From positions 1 to 5,588 of the forward strand of contig PFPJ01000059.1 in assembly GCA_002792995.1 (NCBI GenBank): a DNA stretch of 5,588 nt. The letters are read 5' to 3'. This DNA comes from Candidatus Magasanikbacteria bacterium CG_4_10_14_0_2_um_filter_41_10 (GTDB lineage: Bacteria > Patescibacteriota > Patescibacteriia > Magasanikbacterales > UBA922). Made by a program: the position numbers and the translations under genes. Each line of letters starts with the position of its first letter. Position 1 is the first letter of the stretch. The notes below the pieces were generated by a model. The model had not been told where the DNA came from, did not search any database, and saw only the letters and a program-made list of their open reading frames with translations. Positions 1 to 4,672 of this stretch are shown here, in pieces.

Positions 1-452
1 TTTATAGAAAGTTCTTCTATATATCTGAGCAAGAGAACTTCTTGATATTCTTGTTTGAGTGATCGTATGTGCGTGAGGATATTTGCTACTTCGATATCCA
101 TGTGCACCTGTTCTGTGATATTCGCGGTGTCACTCAAATGTAAGAGATCATCTAGGGGGCACTCTTTTGTCGTTGCAGATTTTCTATAATGATCAACCAC
201 CAAATTTCTCGCCATTCTATATATAAGTCCATTGAGACTTTGGATATCAGATTGCTTTCCTGTAGTGAGATATTCCCACAACTTGAGAAACAAATCGCTG
301 GTCAAGTCTTCGGCTATGTGGCGATTGCCTACTTTAAATGAAATGAACCGATACATTTTGCTAATATATGCATCGTAGAGAGTAGCAAAGGCATCCGGAT
401 CTTTTCCTTTTTGGATGCGTTGTACAATAATTCGGCTTTGAACCCTCTTCAT
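1..452 (-). CDS. ECF-type RNA polymerase sigma-70 factor, C-terminus cut by window edge
   Basis: Directs RNA polymerase core to a set of promoters. Reading the minus strand from ATG at 452 gives 150 residues with no stop before the window edge. Residues about 20-90 match sigma region 2: AFATLYDAYISKMYRFI, then the typical AEDLTSDLFLKLWEYL helix (about 48-62) and LIYRMARNLVVDHYRK (about 76-91), which is the promoter-melting and -10-reading segment. A short linker follows, and SLKQEYQEVLLLRYIEELSI (131-150) is the start of region 4, whose -35-reading helix lies beyond the window. The order and spacing are those of ECF (region 2 plus region 4 only) factors; no region 1 or 3 is seen. The ATG is the only plausible start: upstream the frame holds no ATG, GTG or TTG before a TGA near 508. 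There is no Shine-Dalgarno sequence. No anti-sigma gene is visible, though one could lie beyond the edge. The gene is divergent from the HTH gene. Confidence 0.93.
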   Translation of the reverse strand, partial: MKRVQSRIIVQRIQKGKDPDAFATLYDAYISKMYRFISFKVGNRHIAEDLTSDLFLKLWEYLTTGKQSDIQSLNGLIYRMARNLVVDHYRKSATTKECPLDDLLHLSDTANITEQVHMDIEVANILTHIRSLKQEYQEVLLLRYIEELSI

Positions 453-525
453 ATATAGAAGACGTGAAAGATAAAGAAACGTTACACACCATTTTTGCCC
501 ATCATTTCAGTACTAAACGAAAACA

Positions 526-534
526 AGTATATCA
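526..534 (-). promoter_or_regulatory. Possible extended -10 promoter for the sigma-factor gene
   Basis: The minus strand reads TGATATACT, an extended -10 (TGN then TATACT, 5 of 6 to TATAAT). The 17-bp-spaced -35 position is poor (TGGATT). The start would fall near 519, giving a leader of about 67 nt. An alternative is a perfect TATAAT on the minus strand at 676-681, which has only a weak TTGATT at a 19-bp spacing and would give a leader of over 200 nt. I cannot choose between them. Confidence 0.3.
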
Positions 535-553
535 GAAAAACGAAAGAAAATCC

Positions 554-620
554 ATACCTCTATGTGCCATTCACCCAAGGAGACACCTCTATGGCATATA
601 AAGTAGCTTCATGAGGTATA
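554..620. repeat. Nested inverted repeat in the sigma-factor leader region
   Basis: TATGTGCCAT (561-570) pairs with ATGGCATATA (591-600) at 9 of 10 positions around a 20-nt loop, and ATACCTC (554-560) pairs perfectly with GAGGTAT (614-620) outside it, leaving 13 unpaired bases on one side. A direct repeat ACCTCTATG (556-564 and 585-593) lies in the same stretch. If the sigma gene is transcribed from the upstream TATAAT, this would be a leader RNA hairpin. Its function is unknown. Confidence 0.4.
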
Positions 621-645
621 TCATTCTATATATAGTGATATACCA
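616..645. repeat. Inverted repeat with 9-bp perfect arms
   Basis: GGTATATCA (616-624) and TGATATACC (637-645) are perfect reverse complements around a 12-nt centre that itself contains the palindrome CTATATATAG (627-636). It could be an operator or an RNA hairpin. Its left arm overlaps GAGGTAT of the 554-620 structure, so the two folds would exclude each other. Confidence 0.5.
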
Positions 646-710
646 ATTCCTCCAGAAAAATGATCAAAAGAAAAAATTATAATCATTTTTTGTTTGTATA
701 AATCAATTTT

Positions 711-728
711 GTATATATTATTGTATAC
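711..728. promoter_or_regulatory. Candidate operator dyad, site A
   Basis: GTATATATTATTGTATAC has GTATA/TATAC arms and matches site B (774-791) at 16 of 18 positions. It belongs to a 14-bp direct repeat, TTTTGTATATATTA, at 707-720 and again at 770-783. Its right half is part of a perfect palindrome TTGTATACAA (721-730), which recurs at 870-879 on the HTH promoter. Likely a binding site for a dimeric regulator; the nearby HTH protein is the obvious candidate, by inference only. Confidence 0.45.
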
Positions 729-773
729 AATTATTTGATTTTTTTCTTTTTTACCTTTGGTATGTGTTATTTT

Positions 774-791
774 GTATATATTAGTATATAC
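774..791. promoter_or_regulatory. Candidate operator dyad, site B
   Basis: GTATATATTAGTATATAC has perfect 7-bp arms (GTATATA/TATATAC) around TTAG. It is a near copy of site A, 63 bp further on (six helical turns at 10.5 bp per turn), so both sites would face the same side of the DNA. AT-rich composition raises the chance of accidental dyads, but the 14-bp exact direct repeat leading into both makes chance less likely. Confidence 0.45.
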
Positions 792-840
792 TTTTTTATT
801 TCATAAACATCAACAATCTTGTATTTGTTGGTTTCGACAC

Positions 841-869
841 TTGACAAAACTCCTAATTTGTGATACATT
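841..869 (+). promoter_or_regulatory. Sigma-70-type promoter of the HTH gene
   Basis: A consensus -35 TTGACA (841-846) stands 17 bp before TACATT (864-869, 4 of 6 to TATAAT). Transcription would start near 876, leaving a leader of about 18 nt before ATG 894. The leader has no Shine-Dalgarno sequence. The position rules out the TTG at 870 as start codon, since it would lie upstream of the transcript. Confidence 0.7.
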
Positions 870-881
870 TTGTATACAAAA
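868..881. promoter_or_regulatory. Perfect 14-bp palindrome on the HTH gene start site, candidate operator
   Basis: TTTTGTATACAAAA is its own reverse complement and covers the end of the -10 box and the predicted start of transcription. A repressor bound here would block the promoter, so autoregulation by the encoded HTH protein is a reasonable inference. Its 10-bp core TTGTATACAA also occurs at 721-730. Confidence 0.5.
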
Positions 882-893
882 ACATACACAAAT

Positions 894-1223
894 ATGCAAG
901 AAATGCTTGAACAACAAGGGAAAGAAATCGTTCGTGTCTCTATCTCTGAGGCAGCCCGACTGTTTGGTGTCAATCCCCAGACGATCCGCCGTGCCATCAA
1001 AGCACAGGAGATCACGTACGTTGTTGTAGCCGGAAGATATAAAATCAATTTTGAAAGCCTCGTTAAATGGTCTCAACAAAAAACAACCGTCAAAAATAAA
1101 TCAAATACACGTGGGATAGGTCAGTATGTGGATAAGTGGAAAATCAAAAATACGCTCTATTCTCCGAGTAAAAAATCAGCAAAAGGACTCCATCCGAATA
1201 AAGAAGATACTCTTGAAGGATAG
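894..1223 (+). CDS. Small MerR/excisionase-type helix-turn-helix DNA-binding protein
   Basis: 109 residues from ATG 894. Residues 13-60 form a winged helix-turn-helix of the HTH_17/excisionase type: VRVSISEAARLFGVNPQTIR (13-32) has the AAxLFGV turn and recognition helix, followed by the wing TYVVVAGRYKINFESLVKW (41-59), in which an arginine/aromatic pair and a hydrophobic helix are typical. The C-terminal half (62-109) is lysine-rich, low in hydrophobic residues and probably disordered; it may add non-specific DNA contact. No effector or catalytic domain is present, so it is not a full MerR sensor. It is likely a transcription regulator; an excisionase role is less likely because no integrase is nearby. 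The start was chosen because the in-frame TTG at 870 lies in the promoter; ATG 903 is an alternative. Single-gene transcript: own promoter, own terminator. Confidence 0.85.
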   Translation: MQEMLEQQGKEIVRVSISEAARLFGVNPQTIRRAIKAQEITYVVVAGRYKINFESLVKWSQQKTTVKNKSNTRGIGQYVDKWKIKNTLYSPSKKSAKGLHPNKEDTLEG

Positions 1224-1242
1224 CACTCCCCTCCCCTTTCCT

Positions 1243-1268
1243 AAAAACCGGTAGATACCGGTTTTTTT
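1243..1268 (+). terminator. Intrinsic terminator of the HTH gene
   Basis: Ten-bp stem AAAAACCGGT (1243-1252) with ACCGGTTTTT (1257-1266), loop AGAT, followed by a T run to 1268. It starts 20 bp after the TAG stop and separates this gene from the surface-protein gene. The A run opposite the T run could let it work on the other strand too. Confidence 0.9.
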
Positions 1269-1293
1269 ATTTGATATATATAGTATTGAAATC

Positions 1294-1322
1294 TTCCAAT
1301 ACAGAAGAAAAACACGTATACT
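1294..1322 (+). promoter_or_regulatory. Weak candidate promoter of the surface-protein gene
   Basis: TATACT (1317-1322, 5 of 6 to TATAAT) has a poor -35 (TTCCAA, 1294-1299) at 17 bp. A start about 7 bp downstream would place the transcript end almost on ATG 1331, which would make the message leaderless. The upstream terminator requires some promoter in the 1269-1330 gap, but this exact choice is uncertain. Confidence 0.3.
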
Positions 1323-1330
1323 ATCTGCAT

Positions 1331-3115
1331 ATGAAATTCTTCGAAGAGCACTTCACATTTCACCACCTGAGACATCATCCTCACAAATGGGTAGCAGCTT
1401 TGTTTCTCTCCCCTATTCATTTTGCTGAGATGCGATATAAACAACAGTATCATCTCAAATTTTCACACGCAAAAAAACTTTTTGTATTCGACATGCTTCT
1501 CATGCTCTCAACAGTCGTTCTTTTTAGTGTTACCTTATTTTGGTGGTTGTATGATCCAACCGTCACAGCGCTGGTGCATCTCGATGTAGAAGCAACGGTA
1601 GCCTCAACAAGATTCCGCAGTGGTGACGATGTGACACTCACCATTACATATAATAATGAGAGCGATGTCACTCTCACAAACGCACAGGTGATTCTCCTTA
1701 CCTCTCCAGGATTTGTGATCACAACATCATCATTGCCATATACCGTAAACACTGACAACGCTATTCATATTACTGTCGATGATATCCAACCAACGCATAC
1801 TGAAACCGTTTCAATCTTTGGAAAACTGTATGCATCTCCAAATGATCATACCGCAATCTCCACGATGCTTGTCTATACACAAGACGGCAAACACTCACCA
1901 GAATCTGACATTCATAGACTTTATTTGACCACTCGAGAACCAAGTTTACGTATCACATTGGACGGACCTCCACAATATATAGTTCATACAGATGTCCCCA
2001 TTGCTATACACGTAACGAATGATCAGGAGTATATATTTCCAGAGGTAGATCTCGATATACAAGAGGAGCATGGCTATGCGACATGGGTCACAGCAACGTC
2101 TACGATAGGACAGGTAGCCATCGAAGAGGGCAAGTGGCATATTCCACATCTGGATCCTCATACCACAGCAACTCTTTCTGGAACAATTCAGCTTTCTCCA
2201 CCATCTGGACTGAACACATTTTCATGGGCATTTGTACCGTTGATTCATCTTCCAAGACTTACTGTTCCAGAAAACCAACAGCCTTTTGTATTTCCTCTTG
2301 CGACTCCTCACGTGCGCCTTTCCTCGTCATGGGATAGCACGCATACGATTCTCGGAGAACATCCATTGCTGACTCTCAGTGTAGAAAATACAGGAAATGC
2401 ACCACTTGAACATCCTCATATTTCTGTACTTGACAAAACAATCTCACTCGACAAGACTCTTTCACCTGGGGAGACAGTACCGGTTACCATACAAACATAT
2501 GTAACTCAAGAATCTACCTTTGTTTCACAAGAAGGTCCTCTCTTCGCACCACGCATTTCTTTTTCTGCAAATCTTCCAAATCTTCCAAACTACACGTATA
2601 GCACAACAGCAGAAACAACCCCTCTCCGCGTAGGAAGCACGATATCATTATCCCAAACAGCTCGATACTATACCAAAGAAGGTGACCAACTAGGACGAGG
2701 TCCGTTGCCACCACAGGTTGAAAAAGAAACAAAATATTGGGTATTTACCCAAATAAAAAATACTGTTGGCTACCTCGAGGCCATCTCATTCACTACCACA
2801 CTGGCACCAAATGCTGTATGGACAGGAAAATCGAGTGTCAGCAAGGGTGGTGACATCACCTACAATAGCGCAACGAGAACAGCATCATGGTCTGCTCGAT
2901 CTATGAAACCGTATGAAACAGTCGGTATTTACTTTGAAGTATCCATCATACCAACGACTGCAGACCTTGGACATATCCCTATTCTCACCACAAAAGCCAC
3001 ACTTTCTGCTCGAGATCCCTATGTAGATGACCTTCTCTCAACATCTTTTGGGTCTGTCACAGCATCCCTCGTCGGTGATCCCATTGGGCAAGCAAAGGGT
3101 GTGCAAGTGCGATAA
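1331..3115 (+). CDS. Membrane-anchored extracellular protein with Ig-like/DUF11-type domains
   Basis: 594 residues from ATG 1331. Residues 1-48 are a basic, histidine-rich cytoplasmic head; 49-74 (KLFVFDMLLMLSTVVLFSVT...FWWLY) are a single hydrophobic membrane helix without a signal-peptidase site, so the rest should face outside as a type II anchored protein. The exterior is beta-rich and threonine/serine/proline-rich and contains no cysteine. Four beta-sandwich regions can be outlined: about 85-165 (RSGDDVTLTITYNNES), 205-290, 328-395 (LLTLSVENTGNAPLEHPHIS...LSPGETVPVTI, CARDB-like) and 435-580 (ETKYWVFTQIKNTVGYLEAI, then AVWTGKSSVSKGGDITYNSA and TASW), the last resembling DUF11 repeats of Patescibacteria surface proteins. 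No enzyme motif or sorting signal is seen. Role is probably structural or adhesive (inference). The in-frame TTG at 1271 was rejected because it abuts the upstream terminator. Confidence 0.85.
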   Translation: MKFFEEHFTFHHLRHHPHKWVAALFLSPIHFAEMRYKQQYHLKFSHAKKLFVFDMLLMLSTVVLFSVTLFWWLYDPTVTALVHLDVEATVASTRFRSGDDVTLTITYNNESDVTLTNAQVILLTSPGFVITTSSLPYTVNTDNAIHITVDDIQPTHTETVSIFGKLYASPNDHTAISTMLVYTQDGKHSPESDIHRLYLTTREPSLRITLDGPPQYIVHTDVPIAIHVTNDQEYIFPEVDLDIQEEHGYATWVTATSTIGQVAIEEGKWHIPHLDPHTTATLSGTIQLSPPSGLNTFSWAFVPLIHLPRLTVPENQQPFVFPLATPHVRLSSSWDSTHTILGEHPLLTLSVENTGNAPLEHPHISVLDKTISLDKTLSPGETVPVTIQTYVTQESTFVSQEGPLFAPRISFSANLPNLPNYTYSTTAETTPLRVGSTISLSQTARYYTKEGDQLGRGPLPPQVEKETKYWVFTQIKNTVGYLEAISFTTTLAPNAVWTGKSSVSKGGDITYNSATRTASWSARSMKPYETVGIYFEVSIIPTTADLGHIPILTTKATLSARDPYVDDLLSTSFGSVTASLVGDPIGQAKGVQVR

Positions 3116-3154
3116 TCGCTAGAACATGTACGTTGTTATAGCCAGGTAAGACTA

Positions 3155-3327
3155 CGTCTCACTTCGTTCGACTAAGACGCCTTTTGCCTACGGCAAAAAA
3201 GATTAGAAGATTATGTTGCTAAAAAGAAAGACATACAAAATGATACATGTCCTTCTTTATATGAAGTAATCTTTTAGTCTTATTTCACCGTAGGTGCAAT
3301 ATAATCTTAGTCGAACGAAGTGAGACG
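3155..3327. repeat. 173-nt imperfect palindrome with perfect 23-bp ends (MITE-like or structured RNA)
   Basis: The ends 3155-3177 and 3305-3327 are exact reverse complements over 23 bp. The symmetry continues inward about one centre (near 3241): 3182-3198 (TTTTGCC-TAC-GGCAAAA) faces 3286-3296 (CACC-GTA-GGTG), and AAAGAAAGACAT (3223-3234) pairs at 11 of 12 with ATGTCCTTCTTT (3247-3258), leaving a 12-nt loop. By hand alignment about three quarters of inner positions pair, some mismatches being GU-compatible. It has no open reading frame and no clear target-site duplication. Possible identities: a non-autonomous mobile element, a dispersed genomic repeat, or a long hairpin RNA made by read-through from the surface-protein gene. 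Confidence 0.8.
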
Positions 3328-3356
3328 CAATATTTCTCCGCAGTACGAGAAACTAC

Positions 3357-3384
3357 AAAAAAACGCTCAACCTAGCGTTTTTTT
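3357..3384. terminator. Intrinsic terminator, usable on both strands
   Basis: Eleven-bp stem: AAAAAAACGCT (3357-3367) with AGCGTTTTTTT (3374-3384), loop CAACCT. The T run ends the plus-strand unit of the surface-protein gene together with the palindromic element, and shields the promoter that follows. It lies 241 bp beyond the stop codon, so that transcript would carry the whole palindrome in its 3' end unless it ends earlier. Confidence 0.85.
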
Positions 3385-3412
3385 AGTATTTTCTCCCCAC
3401 ACACCTCCATAC

Positions 3413-3441
3413 TTGACAAAAGCCTGAAAATATGGTATATT
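3413..3441 (+). promoter_or_regulatory. Sigma-70-type promoter of the glycosyltransferase gene
   Basis: Consensus TTGACA (3413-3418), 17-bp spacer, TATATT (3436-3441, 5 of 6 to TATAAT). Start near 3448 gives a leader of about 15 nt with no Shine-Dalgarno sequence. Its -35 context (TTGACAAAA, then CCT) and the bases at the start codon (ACAAATATG) match those of the HTH gene promoter. Confidence 0.8.
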
Positions 3442-3462
3442 TTTCTGTTATTATAGACAAAT

Positions 3463-4641
3463 ATGAACATTGCCATGATCGGACAAAAAGGCTATCCAGC
3501 TCACTACGGTGGGGTGGAACGACACGTCGCTGAAATCAGTGAACGTCTTGTTCGTGATGGATACAATGTCACGATCTATAACCGTGCGTGGTATGGGGGA
3601 GATATGAATGGGACAGACTCCTCAACCGGTGTACGCGTGAAAACAGTTGCAACCATACGAACAAAACATCTTGATGCTATTGTACATGCATGGTTGTCCA
3701 CCTTTCATGCAATCTACAAAAAGGCAGACGTCATCCACTATCACGGTGTAGGGCCATCGCTGATGTCTTGGATCCCTCGTATATTCTCACACGCACGTGT
3801 GATTACTACCTTTCACTGCATTGATCGCCATCACCAAAAATGGAATTGGTTTGCACGGTTTATGCTCCGTATGGGAGAAAAATCTGCATGTTTTTTTGCA
3901 CACGAAACCATAACTGTTTCACGAACCCTCACCACATATTGTGAACGAGAATACCGACGTGAAACCACATATATACCCAATGGTGTTTCTGTCCGTGCAG
4001 AAAACATGTCATCAAATGAATTGCTTTCACCGTTTGGTCTGACACAAGGCTCTTATGTTCTTATGGTCTCTCGACTTGTTCCACACAAAGGAGCACATAT
4101 CCTTATCGAAGCATTTCAAAAACTGAAACAAGAATCACTCCTCAATGAATACATGAATAATTTGAAATTGGTTATTGTAGGAGGATCTGCATTTACAGAC
4201 GACTACGTTCGTTCTCTTCATACACTTGCAGCCCCATCAAATGATATTGTCTTCACGGATTATCAATCTGGAGATACACTCGAATCACTTTTCCGAGGAG
4301 CCTCCTTTGTTGTTCATCCATCGATGAGTGAAGGATTGCCAATCACAGTCCTTGAGGCAATGAGTTATGGGAAACCAACACTTGTCAGCACTATTCCAGA
4401 ACATCTTGAGGTTGTCAAAGATGTCCGTATGACTTTTATAGAAAATGATATCACAGCCCTCTACAAACGCATGAAGGGATTGATCAGCATGAGCAATGAA
4501 GAAAAACAACGCATTGGTGACGCAAATAAACGGTATGTTGGAGCTACGTATAATTGGGATGACATTGTCACAGACATCATATCCATCTACCAACAAAAAC
4601 AAAAAGTACATAAAGAACGTACACAACCAATCCTCGCATAA
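3463..4641 (+). CDS. GT-B fold glycosyltransferase (GT4 type, rhamnosyltransferase-like)
   Basis: 392 residues, a usual length for the family. It should move a sugar from a nucleotide-sugar donor to a surface glycan or lipid-linked acceptor at the inner face of the membrane. N-terminal acceptor domain (1-185): MNIAMIGQKGYPAHYGGVER (1-20) is the glycine-rich loop seen in DUF1972-type and rhamnosyltransferase-like proteins; IHYHGVGPS (91-99) and TTFHCIDRHHQKW (115-127) resemble their HG...DW..KW signatures. C-terminal donor domain (195-375): VLMVSRLVPHKGAHILIEAF (199-218) with the phosphate-binding K209, and EGLPITVLEAM (290-300), the E-x7-E motif (E290, E298) that binds the donor. IPNGV (171-175) marks the domain link. 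No signal peptide or membrane helix. Substrate cannot be told from sequence. Own promoter; terminator overlaps the stop. Confidence 0.93.
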   Translation: MNIAMIGQKGYPAHYGGVERHVAEISERLVRDGYNVTIYNRAWYGGDMNGTDSSTGVRVKTVATIRTKHLDAIVHAWLSTFHAIYKKADVIHYHGVGPSLMSWIPRIFSHARVITTFHCIDRHHQKWNWFARFMLRMGEKSACFFAHETITVSRTLTTYCEREYRRETTYIPNGVSVRAENMSSNELLSPFGLTQGSYVLMVSRLVPHKGAHILIEAFQKLKQESLLNEYMNNLKLVIVGGSAFTDDYVRSLHTLAAPSNDIVFTDYQSGDTLESLFRGASFVVHPSMSEGLPITVLEAMSYGKPTLVSTIPEHLEVVKDVRMTFIENDITALYKRMKGLISMSNEEKQRIGDANKRYVGATYNWDDIVTDIISIYQQKQKVHKERTQPILA

Positions 4642-4667
4642 AAAAACCTCCAATCGGAGGTTTTTTT
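4640..4667. terminator. Bidirectional terminator between convergent genes
   Basis: Stem CCTCC (4647-4651)/GGAGG (4656-4660), loop AATC, flanked by seven A and seven T that extend pairing to 12 bp. It begins within the glycosyltransferase TAA stop and ends 5 bp before the minus-strand stop codon, so one hairpin serves both convergent genes. Confidence 0.9.
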
Positions 4668-4672
4668 ATTTT

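Larger units (their letters stand above)
453..893. other. AT-rich divergent intergenic control region
   Basis: This gap separates the divergent sigma-factor and HTH genes and has no credible gene; short frames through it lack family resemblance and run through promoter elements. It is strongly AT-rich, especially 655-830. It holds a foldable stretch at 554-600, an inverted repeat at 616-645, two near-identical dyads at 711-728 and 774-791, a plus-strand promoter at 841-869, and a perfect 14-bp palindrome at 868-881. Such density of dyads between two regulator genes suggests control in both directions (inference). Confidence 0.75.
3116..3462. other. Intergenic region with palindromic element, terminator and promoter
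   Basis: No coding frame of note. It contains, in order, a small dyad AGAC-TAC-GTCT (3149-3159), a 173-nt imperfect palindrome (3155-3327), an intrinsic terminator (3357-3384) and the glycosyltransferase promoter (3413-3441). Confidence 0.8.

Noticed and set aside
556..593. Direct repeat ACCTCTATG as start of a CRISPR-like array
   Set aside because: Only two 9-bp copies 29 bp apart, no further repeats, no cas gene; better explained as part of a foldable leader.
870..893. Upstream TTG start adding 8 residues to the HTH protein
   Set aside because: The TTG overlaps the -10/start-site region of a good promoter, so it would not be on the transcript; ATG 894 fits a short leader.
757..1079. Overlapping frames of 89-93 residues around the HTH gene on both strands
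   Set aside because: They run across the promoter and the true gene, have low-complexity or shadow composition, and match no family.
1271..1330. Upstream TTG start adding 20 residues to the surface protein
   Set aside because: It begins right at the end of the preceding terminator T run, leaves no room for a promoter, and the added residues have no family resemblance.
3155..3327. Palindrome as a complete insertion sequence
   Set aside because: No transposase frame between the ends and no clear target-site duplication; at most a non-autonomous element.
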